DNA of 64,000 nt from Poronia punctata (Eukaryota > Ascomycota > Sordariomycetes > Xylariales > Xylariaceae): NCBI GenBank assembly GCA_022579005.1, contig MU401543.1, forward strand, positions 81,394-145,393. Reading direction: 5' to 3'. Positions 35,201 to 44,916 of this stretch are shown piece after piece (the first letter of the stretch is position 1; each line of letters starts with the position of its first letter). The translations under genes were made by a program, and so were the position numbers. Under the pieces are notes generated by a model. It had not been told where the DNA came from. It was given only the letters and a program-made list of their open reading frames with translations, and ran no database searches.

Positions 35201-36222
35201 AGATGCTGGCGAGACTCTTCGAGGTTATCCTTGTATTCCTTGTATTGAATCTTGTTCTCCTCGATGTCTTGCGCATGCTGGGCAACACGCTCCGCATACT
35301 GTTCGAGTGCATTCTGCAACCACTCGTCGGATTCCGACAGTTCCTCGTCCATCCTGTTCTTCGATTCTTCCAGGGTAGCTTTGCGAATTCGGAGTTCCTC
35401 CTTCTTCATTTGCAGATCATTGACGATGCGGAGATAGCTATTCGCAGACTCATGCCGCTCCCTAGCTTGTTGGGCCGCGTCTTCCATCTGCTTGCGTATG
35501 TCGGCTTCTTGTCGCCTCAGGTCATCGAGCTCCTCCTGTAGTTGAATAGAGCGCCTCTCGCATTTGTCTGCCCTGTCCTTGTTGTTCTTGTCGTCAACCT
35601 CCTTGGCCTTCAACTTTTGTAGTGATTCACCCTGCTTTTTGCGGAGGACCTTGAGGTTTTCTATTGCCTTTGTGTACTTCATGGCCTCAAATATCTCGTC
35701 AAAACGTTTCTTGAGAGGCGCCGGTTCGCTCATGGGCCATAACGACTCTTCTTGGTGACAGAAAATGACGGCGTCGAGAACGGCGGGAGAGACACCGAGC
35801 GTGTCCGAGATCAGTTTGTTGAGATTCGCCTCTTTCGAAGAGATGGACAGCTTCTCGCCGTCGCAGGTGCTGTGGAGAGTGCCCTCGAGGGTCTTCTGGG
35901 ACCTCGTCGTCTTCTTGACGGTAAGTTGCAGGCTTCGGGTCGCGACATAGCTCGTGTTAGGTGGAACACTATATCGCAGTTTTACCTGGGCGTTGACGGT
36001 ATCTGCACCGCAGAGTTTAGGGTCATGGATAAAGGCTCCACCTTTGCTGTTAGGAGGGAGCTCGCCCGTCGTGGCATATTTGAGACACTCGATGATGGTG
36101 GTCTTGCCCGAGCCATTGTAGCCCACAATCAGGGTAACCGGGGTGAAGAAGGCTATGTTCTGGCGGTCAAAGTGGCTAAAGGACCGAATGCCCTGGATGG
36201 ACAGTTTATCGATCTTGGACAT
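32296..36222 (-). CDS. RAD50: Rad50, SMC-like ATPase of the MRN complex
   Basis: A single uninterrupted exon encodes 1308 residues, the usual length for the family. Walker A is GYNGSGKT at about residue 34; the Q-loop region reads [14 protein letters not shown]. Two long coiled-coil arms flank the zinc hook CELC at Cys689 and Cys692, which joins two Rad50 molecules. The ABC signature [21 protein letters not shown] lies near the C-terminus and is followed by Walker B [12 protein letters not shown] and a switch histidine (ITHDEEF). With Mre11 and Nbs1 it tethers and processes double-strand breaks. I start it at 36222 (MSKIDKLSI), as in other fungi, rather than at the ATG two codons upstream. 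The lack of introns contrasts with five-exon NBS1. Confidence 0.96.
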   Translation of the reverse strand: [1308 protein letters not shown]

Positions 36223-38857
36223 GGTCACGAATACGGTGGAAAGGTTCCAAGGTCAAATCCCATACCACCCATACTACCCAACACCGAATGTAAGTGAAGC
36301 CGAAGGGAAAGTCGTCCTCAGCCAGAAAAAGTGATATACTGGTTTCTAAGCATCCGAAGTGACAGATCTTAAAGTATTGTTCCTTTTGTGAATGTTGATT
36401 GTCTGTCCAGCCTCGGTCAACCAGATGCCACCGATAAAGACTTGTGCAATGAGGCTTGGCTGCGCGGTTGCCTATCGTGCCTAGATTAGGTCCAATTAAA
36501 ACGGACGCGTCTGATCTCGTACTCACGTGTTCGTGTAGAAACGTGTGTTTTAAGGCGACATGGGCTTGGCTGTACCGTATTCTAACGTGTAGCTTTTCGT
36601 ACAGGGTAGTCTACATGAGATAATGCAGGTTACCTAATATGGTTATAGCACTTGCTACAACAAGGCAAAGACCCCTCTTCTCCTGCGGCAGGAGTCCTGC
36701 CGGCATTCCTCTAACTTCTTCCGCCAGATTCTCAATCAATTTCAAGGCAATCTGCCTACATACCAAGTACCTCTTACAAGATACTTCAACCTATTGTATT
36801 CATAAGGTGCGTCCGGCGCGTCCGGCTCATTTTGAGCTACGGTAGGCTTATTATGCACGACGAGTTTACCCAGAAACCGCCATCAATGGTACTCGTACCT
36901 ACTCGTACCTACCTACAGAAGGGTGCCCTGATAATACCTTTTTTAGTGGGTAATATGTAGCACAACAGAGGTATGATACGTGTAGTTTTAACATAATGGC
37001 CCCGGTCGAATACCGCTCTCATCCCCAAGGCTACGGAGTCCCAATGCACTTGTCTAGGCACTCCTAGTCTTAGCTTTAGGTTAGGTTAGTAAGAAAGCAA
37101 AAGCGACACGTTCCCTTGCAAAATATTTCGCTCTGCGTGTCTGCCTCCCGCTATTGCCGTCTCCTTGGTACCGTCTTACTAGGCAGATGTCTATGGTGAT
37201 GTGTTACATACACCCAACACATTACCTAAGCACAGGTGCGTGCAACACGAGGAATGCAACCGAGGTGGCGTCAATGATGTACTTGTATTGGCAGCTTACC
37301 GATTTTGTTGAACCCTGATCCCCATGTCAGGAGAACATATGCTTCTTTACTTTAACCAAGGACCCATGCGGGAAGGTTAGGTAATACGGGAAGCACAACA
37401 CTACACAATTTAGGTTTACCCAACCTAGTTTACTTGTGCTTCTACTCAGTCAAAGACTCTAAAAGTACCTAGATAGCGAAAGAAAAATGAAGAGCCGAGT
37501 CTCCGAGTTGGGCACTATTCGTTTGATATGACGACATAAGCTGGCGGGCAGAAGAAGGGACACCAAGGAGACTACAGGGGACAAATACGTAGGAAACGCT
37601 CCGGTTAGTTAGGAAGAATGTCCGGGAATAGGGTACATAATAACATGGAAACAATAGACGGTAATTGGTCAGATGTGTCGTAGCTCTTTCTTTACTCGCA
37701 CTACTTGATTAACACAGTGAGACCCTGAATTAAAGGGTCTGTGGAGTTTCTAGGCGAAGGTATGTGGACCACGGTGTGTAAATTCAGGGCCAGGACCACC
37801 TAATAATAATACTTGCAGCACATCACAACCATCAAAAGCGGGACCCAAAGATGTAGGTACCCTAGCAGAACCCTAGGACGCCGTGGCGCCGTACGAAGGA
37901 ATATACCTACAACAGGTTCCTTCCGAGCCATATTTCGTCTACCATGGTACAGAACATCAACGTCTGTCTATCCATAGGAGAACACGAACAGAAGTCTAGA
38001 ATTATCACAATTCATTACGCAGAATAGAAGCCCTCCATTGGTGTAGCTAAGCTGCTGAGGTATTCCAACAGTACCTCGTTGAAATGTTGTGTGGTGGATC
38101 ATGAGAAGCCGTGCTATAGGTCCATCCTGCAGGCATTCTGACGTAGATGCTATGGTTAGGTACCAGCCTAGACGTGCTAGAGTCCTGAACCACACTCCGC
38201 CCCGCCTTTTTTAGTTCCTCCCTCCAAGTTTCGACGCTCTAGTCATCCAATGTCGATGCACCTGTTTGGCTGGTTAAGGACCTGTGTGGTCCAATTTGAC
38301 TATCGAGAATATGAAATCCCATCCTGTACTTACAAAATCCCCCCAGCTTCAGTTCCTCTACCCACCATCACCACCCCTTTACCCTCGAAACTTCATTTGG
38401 CCCGTGCTTTTCTTTTCCCGCCTGGCGCGACGCAGGACCCTTTGACGACAGGCTATCTTGCGGCCCGTGTGCTTTGTGTTGGCTGGGCCGTTCGTTCTGA
38501 TAGCATTCAAGCCCATTCGAGTCGTTGGTGCGGTCGCGCATTTTACGAGACCCAGACAGGCGGATGCTGCGCCCAAATGCAGAGACCGGAACACACTATT
38601 GTTATCTACTGCCTATCCTGTCGCTATCCTTGCCGCATGTCGAGTGTGCCGGGTGAACCAAGTGAGCTACGTGCGCAACACCTACATGATTCATAATAGT
38701 AGCCCCTCCCAGCGCTTCAGTGAGACGCACCCACGCACCCACGCTGTTGCGCTTCCGCTACTGTGGAGGTGGCCACCGATACCGAAACCCCGTCGCACGC
38801 CCACGATAAATGCACGCCGACGCCGACGAACCCACCAAATATAGCTGGCAGCCGACC
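36223..38857. other. 2.6-kb divergent intergenic region
   Basis: Lies between RAD50 and WC-2, both transcribed outward. No domain-bearing frame seen. Two TACTCGTA copies occur 10 bases apart at 36890 and 36900, followed by CTACCTAC. The WC-2 promoter and leader should occupy the right part. Confidence 0.55.
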
Positions 38858-40619
38858 ATGGATTCTGGAAATTCCATGTTTTTCGACTTTTCAGGTCCGG
38901 ACTCTATGCATCCAGTACGTCAAGTTCTCGCTCAAACTTACCATCTCAAATCTCTCGATTCCGGAGCTTGTTATCTTTTTAGTTTATCCTCAATGAGTCC
39001 CTTTGTTGTGCATGTTCCCAGTTTGCTGGTGCTACAGCGCATCGGTACCACTGTTCCTTGGTAGACGCACGCATCAGTATCTAGTCATTTCGCTACTGTA
39101 CTGTGTTTTTCGGGGCAACTCACTGACGGCTAACCTAATTATAGTTGGATGCGGATGTCCGAGATGACTTGATGGCTCAAAACAGCATGCTCCCCATGTT
39201 CGACCTGGGAAACTTCGACGGCATCTCCATGAATCTCGACGGCCTCGACGGCCTCGACGATCTAACGTCTCCTCACGAGAATCCCTTTCCGCCGCCGGTA
39301 TCGTCGGTACCCACACCGCCTCATAATCTGGCTGCAAATGAGTGTTCGTCGAGGTTCTCCTCCAACCCGGATGATAGTCCTATAGGGACAACAGCGGTGG
39401 CGAATGCAGGATTCGGGACGCCATTACAGCTGCCTGCCGCGCAGTCTCAACAGAGTGGGAGTGCATTGACCGAGTTTACGAAGCGCAGAAACTGGCCCGC
39501 CAAGGTCGTGGAGGAATTGAAGGATCTTTTGCACATTCTCGATGCACATGGCCGTATCAGATACGTCTCACCTAGTGTGACTTCCCTTACCGGCTATGAT
39601 ACAGACGAAATCACCGACAAATTCCTCAAAGACCTCATCCACCCTGACGACATTGGTACTTTCACGTCGGAAATGAACGACTGCATAGCTTCGGGGAACA
39701 CGTTACGTATATTTTACCGTCTGAAGAAGAAGGATCATCAGTTTGCTATCTTCGAAGCCGTGGGGCATGCGCATATTGCGGGCGCAAAATTTGCCCCCAA
39801 CCCACACAACCAGACGGCCTTCTGCCAGGCCGTCTTCCTCATGTCGCGGCCTTATCCGACGAGAAACGCATCATTATTAGACTCTTTTCTGGAACATAAA
39901 ATCGAGAACGAGAGATTACGGCGGCGTATCGCTGAACTGCGGCGAGAAGAGGACGAAGAAGAAGCGTCGCAACAAAGTTGGTTTCAAGAAACCCGTTCAG
40001 ACGTGACACCATCAGACGACACAATGTTGTCCGGATCCCAGCCCGCACCCTTGTTCAAACAAGTAGCAGCTGATAGCCAGGCCATGCCCCCTCCCGAGCG
40101 GCCCCTCAATGTCGCCTTGACGAGAGAGAATTTAGAGGGGGTCACGGCAGGGAACCGACCTGACTCTATCAACGATAAGATGGCTCGATACGAGGGGGCA
40201 TGTTTTACCGATACTATTGAGATGCTGACAGGACTACGATATGTGGATGGCGAACGTACGCGGGGCATGACGTCGGGAAACCCCAGCCTGACCCTGATTA
40301 AGGGCGACGCTGGGATAGCCATACCTGTTGACCGGGACCCTAAGACTGGAGAGAAGAAGAAAAAGCTCAAGATTGCGGAAGAATACGTCTGCACGGACTG
40401 CGGTAAGACGTTCCCGCTTTGCTAACCCAATGGAACCCGACGCTAATTTCACCATGATCAGGTACCTTGGATTCTCCGGAATGGAGAAAAGGGCCCAGTG
40501 GTCCAAAGACGCTATGCAATGCATGCGGACTCCGCTGGGCGAAGAAGGAAAAGAAGAAAAACGCTAACGGCGCCAGTAACGGAGGTCCGCCTTTACCTCT
40601 ACCCATCGGTGACACATGA
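38858..40619 (+). CDS. wc-2: white collar-2 type GATA/PAS transcription factor
   Basis: Three exons (38858-38914, 39145-40402, 40462-40619) encode 490 residues. A PAS domain lies at about 147-255 ([29 protein letters not shown]). A basic region ([17 protein letters not shown]) precedes a C-terminal GATA zinc finger with CTDC and CNAC separated by 18 residues ([16 protein letters not shown] inside). This is the WC-2 layout; WC-2 pairs with WC-1 as the White Collar Complex, the blue-light receptor and circadian activator. The finger is split by a 59-bp phase-1 intron right after its second cysteine; unspliced reading would end early at FPLC. The N-terminal first exon (19 residues) is short and acidic. 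WC-1 is not in the window. Confidence 0.93.
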
Positions 40620-41228
40620 GCTGTTGTTCGCTTTTTATGCGAGCTACACCAGCCGTTTTCGTCTCTTTTTTCTTTTCTTTTCTTCTTTTTTGGGTATAGG
40701 GAAGAAGAAACTTTTCACAATTATGGGCATCACAGCAGCGATTAAAAGTTATCATTGGATATTTGTTAGCCGGGGGTACGGCTTCAAACAGTCGTGATAG
40801 CGCCACCATTCCGTTTGCAACAAGTTTACTACTTATTATATTTTCTTGAGGCACCCGACTACGATATAATTATGGGCTTTTCCGGTCTGGTCTTAGCACA
40901 TACAAGGAGAGGGGTTCTCACAGGCAACAAATTCTTGGCTTTAGGGGTTCAACGATTGAAAACGCACCTAGATATATTTATATACCGAATGACACGGACA
41001 CGAACCGTCAACAAATCCGAAGACTGACGGCTCACAGCGATGCTACGTATTGTCGCCGGGTCCACCTCCCTGCGCCTACGAGTGGTCTTGTGATATAACC
41101 TAGATAAGTAAAGTACGTAGTGCTTTTTCTTTCCGCCTGCAATGTAATACAAGATCTTCTGCCGGTAACTCGCGTGTAACTACTATTCATTCAACTAGAG
41201 TATCTATGTTATAGAATATCTAGTTGTC
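40620..41228. other. convergent intergenic spacer
   Basis: Between the wc-2 stop and the enoyl-CoA hydratase stop. Contains a T/C-rich tract at 40660-40695. No gene recognised. Confidence 0.55.
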
Positions 41229-42224
41229 CTAAATCTTACTCTTCACTGCATCTTCCTTGGCCTCCCACCAAGGCCAAGTAGAGGGACGATCCTGTTCCCA
41301 CGTAGCCTCAAACTTGGGCTCTCTCTTCTCCAGAAAGCTCTTAATACCCTCGGCACTATCCCTTCCTCTGAACAAATCAAAGAAGACGCGCGACTCAAGG
41401 AGCATAGCCTCCTCGGGCGTCTGCGGAGCCCCACGATACATCATATCCTTCATAGCCCGGATGGAAACCGTACTAGCCTTATCAGCAATCTCGTTTGCGA
41501 GCTCAACCGCCCTCGAAACGACCCGGTCGGGCGCGACAATCTCCGAGAACAGATCGCGCACAGCCGGATGGGTAGACTCGTACACGGCACCCGTGGTGAG
41601 GAGCGAGAGTGCCCGTCCGGCGCCGAGGATCCTCGGCAGGAAATACGACGAACAAGCCTCGGTATTAATCCCGCGGCGGGAGAAGACGAAACCGACGCGC
41701 GCGGAATCGCTCACGACGCGCAGGTTGCAAGGGAGAGTCATGGTGATGCCGACGCCGACGGCGTGGCCGTTTAGGGCCGCGATGACGGGTTTCGCGCATC
41801 GGTAGATGGCCAGGCTGACCTGTGCGCCTCCATCACGGTATTTCTCACGTTCTTCCGCGATGTTATTTCGTGAAGAAGAAGAAGAAGATGAAGATGAAGA
41901 AGAGCCCAGACTAAGGTTACCGAGGCCAGCGCCGCCGGCAGATCCGGCAGCGCGATCGAGATCCATGCCGGGACAAAAGATGCGGTTCGTCTTGTCGCCG
42001 CCTGTGAAGACGATGACTTTGACGCGCGGGTCGGAAGAGAGCATGTCGAAGGCGGATACTAGCGATGTGACCATTTGGTCGGTGAAGGCGTTCTTGGCTG
42101 TTGGTCTGTCGAGGACGAGGATTATCACTTTTGTGGCTGTGGGTGCGTTGGCGGGAACATGTTCGAAGCGGATCTCGGGGAGATCCTTGAATGTTGCGTA
42201 GGACTCGGGGTGTTTTTGCGCCAT
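41229..42224 (-). CDS. enoyl-CoA hydratase/isomerase family protein, probably peroxisomal
   Basis: A single exon encodes 331 residues from the ATG at 42224 (an in-frame ATG 25 codons upstream gives a His-rich tail that looks like leader). The crotonase fold is seen in LDRPTAKNAFTD, the oxyanion-hole segment FCPGMDLD, and the second oxyanion motif AALNGHAVGVGITMTLPCNLRV. The C-terminus ends SKI, a PTS1-like tripeptide accepted in filamentous fungi, suggesting peroxisomal beta-oxidation. A run of serines (about residue 105-120) encoded by a GAA-type trinucleotide tract interrupts the loop between the first oxyanion element and the next helix. The precise reaction (hydratase or isomerase) cannot be set. 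Confidence 0.88.
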   Translation of the reverse strand: MAQKHPESYATFKDLPEIRFEHVPANAPTATKVIILVLDRPTAKNAFTDQMVTSLVSAFDMLSSDPRVKVIVFTGGDKTNRIFCPGMDLDRAAGSAGGAGLGNLSLGSSSSSSSSSSSRNNIAEEREKYRDGGAQVSLAIYRCAKPVIAALNGHAVGVGITMTLPCNLRVVSDSARVGFVFSRRGINTEACSSYFLPRILGAGRALSLLTTGAVYESTHPAVRDLFSEIVAPDRVVSRAVELANEIADKASTVSIRAMKDMMYRGAPQTPEEAMLLESRVFFDLFRGRDSAEGIKSFLEKREPKFEATWEQDRPSTWPWWEAKEDAVKSKI

Positions 42225-42843
42225 GGTTGGAATGTTTTGATATGATATGTCTGTCCTAGGGAGATGATGATGATGGATATACCGGGATTCTGAATACACA
42301 GATTTACCTGTGTGGGAGATGAGAGCGGGTTGAGGACTATCACTTCCTCCTTGTTCGGATTTTCTGTATTATTACATACAAATGAAATCTTCAAGCCTTT
42401 TCGGTATGTAAGTTGACACTATTGTATTTTACCTAGGTAGACGTGCATCTTCTATAAGCGACGATGCGCGCTGAGGTGGGTTAAAGCTCAAGCCGTCAAG
42501 CCGTCAACCGATGGCTGTGGGGTCCCCGGGGGTCCATGCCGAGGTCCCTGCCTATTACGGACTACCGTACCCCGGATTCCTTCCCCGGAATTACTATGCC
42601 CAGGCTGCCAGGTTCCCAGCCATCTGCAAAGGCTAGATTCATTTCTTCCTTCAATAAAGTGCAAATTGTTACCTACACGTGTTTGTAGCCTGGTGTAGAT
42701 GGTTAATTGGCATATTTAGGAAATCTGCAAACAACAACTGAAGAGAGGAAAGACCAGCGATAGCTGCCGACTCGAAGCAAGCCGATTAGTATTATTCCTT
42801 AAACCGAAGCGCTCGTCCATCATCGCCCATGCAAGGCGTCTTT
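42225..42843. other. intergenic between tandem minus-strand genes
   Basis: Promoter side of the enoyl-CoA hydratase gene and 3' flank of the six-exon gene. No coding feature recognised. Confidence 0.5.
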
Positions 42844-43898
42844 TTACATAAACTTGGAGGCAAGACTCAATAGACTGGAACCGCCCGACGACGACTGGTT
42901 GCCACCACCCTGGCTCTTGAGGTAAAGCTTGAGGGCTACTTCCCCGGCCTGCATAATAGCTGACTCCTTCTTAGCTTCCTGGGAGACCTTTCCTTGGGAA
43001 GCCTTCTGGTCGAAAAGCTAATGAGGCAATCTTCCGTCAGCATGCAAGTTTGTCTCGTGATATGAGTGTTCTAGATCCTATAGCTTACCTTGCTGGCCTC
43101 GGCCATTGCGAGGCCGATAAAGGCGCTCTGGCTGCTGCTCTTCTGCGTCAGGTTAGTATTATTGCTGTCCGCCCAAATTGTTCGGGTATATGGGGACGTC
43201 GTACAGAATCATTTCCACTCTGGCCGCTTGTGAACTTCTTGAGTGCCTGCATGGCTGCGGCGGAACCCATCGATCGGTCGTCGGCGTCATCGTCATCGTC
43301 GTCGCCCTCGAAGTATTTCTTGTGAGTTCGGACGGCCTCTGCCGGAAGAAAGAAATATTAGTTGGATTCGAACCGCGTGCGGTTCTACGATTCTAACGTG
43401 TACGAGTAGCTGCTTGGTAGGGATACTAACCATCTTCGTCGACATCTTCATTTGCGAGGTTCTGCTTCTTGTTTCCCAGAGCACCTAGCAAGGTGGCGAA
43501 CATATCAGAGCTTCCAGAATCACCGGCGTGCTTGCTTGCTTGCTGGGCGGCACCCCTCCAGTCGTCATCGTCAGCTCGGGGGCCACCAGCCGGATATGAG
43601 CCGCCGTGGGTGGCTGTGGTTATTAATCCGTTAGCACGCGTTCGTTATTTGATGCTGTTCCAGGTTGCCAACTGGAATCATACCGTTGCCGCCGCTGAGG
43701 ATATCTGTACATATTATATTAGTCGCTTTTGTTCTCAATCTCTGGTCTAATAAGGTCACTGTAGAGGCATAATCCAGCAGAGGCTCCCGTCATACATAGC
43801 GGGGTCGATAGGGGCAATATAGCGGGGTCCTTAGGGGTCCTTTAGGGGTCCCTGGAGTGAGTGAGGGGTAGTTGTTACTTGCCTTGCAGTTTATCCAT
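42844..43898 (-). CDS. small acidic fungal protein, six exons (beta-flanking/DUF7721-like)
   Basis: Six exons (43883-43898, 43684-43704, 43431-43613, 43205-43338, 43089-43142, 42844-43017) join in frame to 193 residues: MDKLQDILSGG, then a WRGAAQQASKHAGDSG segment, MFATLLGALGNKK, an acidic run near residue 85, AAMQALKKF, SAFIGLAMAEASKLFD, and a Gly/Ser-rich C-terminal tail ending LASKFM. Ala-rich amphipathic helices dominate. It resembles fungal beta-flanking or DUF7721-type proteins, but I am only moderately sure of that name and no biochemical role is known to me. Intron 1 has a GC donor (AAG|GCAAGT). The first two exons are only 16 and 21 bases. Every other junction is GT-AG, and the frame is preserved through all five introns. 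Confidence 0.75.
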
Positions 43899-44916
43899 TG
43901 TTGATAGTGTTTATGAGTTGTGAGACAGAGTATGGATATTGGAGTAGATAGTCTGTAGCTTAGGCAGATGATGGTGTACAAGAAGATGAAGGAACAGGGA
44001 GAGACAGCTTTATTTGCTTCAGGTCATGTCCGAAAAGCCTAAGCAAGCAAGCTCTAGAAGTAGTCACGGAGCAACCGCGACACTATCGCACTACGTCAAT
44101 CAGATCGAACTCCACCATCAAGATCCCGTGCGGGGCGGTGCAACGCTACCCAATGACATCAAGCTCACAGGCTGCTGAACAAGAGTAGTACGCAAGTTCA
44201 GCTGCGCTAATCGCAGCAGCTTGCCAATAGCTAGAGAAGCGATTGGACTATTTAGCAACTGATACATTCTGATGTAACGCAAAACATCTCATTTCTCTCC
44301 TTCCTCGTATACTTCCCGTGGAGATGGGAGCCCTCAGTGGGGGGCGGACTACAGTAGAGAAGTAGATATCGTGTCATTACTGACTCAGCTACAATTTCTA
44401 GGACGAGTTACCCACATATGTCTGCACATTCTCTTTGATAATTACCTGGAAACACTAATCTCATAGTCAGAATACCTGCCTTCCGCCGGCTCGCATGGTG
44501 AGTATCAGGGTTTGCGTATAATACGGTACTTACCCTGGGCCTGCCGTTCATTGAGACCGGAGTGGGTGCTCAAACCTACCTACCTATACAAAAACATCAA
44601 ACATCTCACCGAAAGGGTCTTGGAATCTTGATGTTTCCCAATATTCCAACGTTGGCCCGAAACAAACACCATTCACTATGAACACAACTGGAGACAAAAA
44701 CTTCTTTATACCAAGTCGTGCTGCTTACTCCTTGAACCAGGCTATGACAAGGGCAGGATGTTTCCAAGCCAGTAAACAAAACACCCCGGGCGGGTCAGGG
44801 TTCTCAAGGGGGTAGCAATATTACTCAACATATAACCGACATATATAACAAGGAGGCTTCGCCGACTTTCCCTGGGTTTATGTTCCCCTATAAGCGATAC
44901 CTGACACCTATCCCAA
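43899..44916. promoter_or_regulatory. divergent promoter region
   Basis: Lies between the six-exon gene and the FAD monooxygenase, both transcribed away from it. A CTACCTACCTA run is near 44575-44586. No other gene recognised. Confidence 0.45.

Noticed and set aside
43370..43395. GGTTCGAATCC on the minus strand, like a tRNA B box
   Set aside because: The flanks do not form a T arm or acceptor stem, there is no A box at the right distance, and the site falls inside an intron of the six-exon gene.
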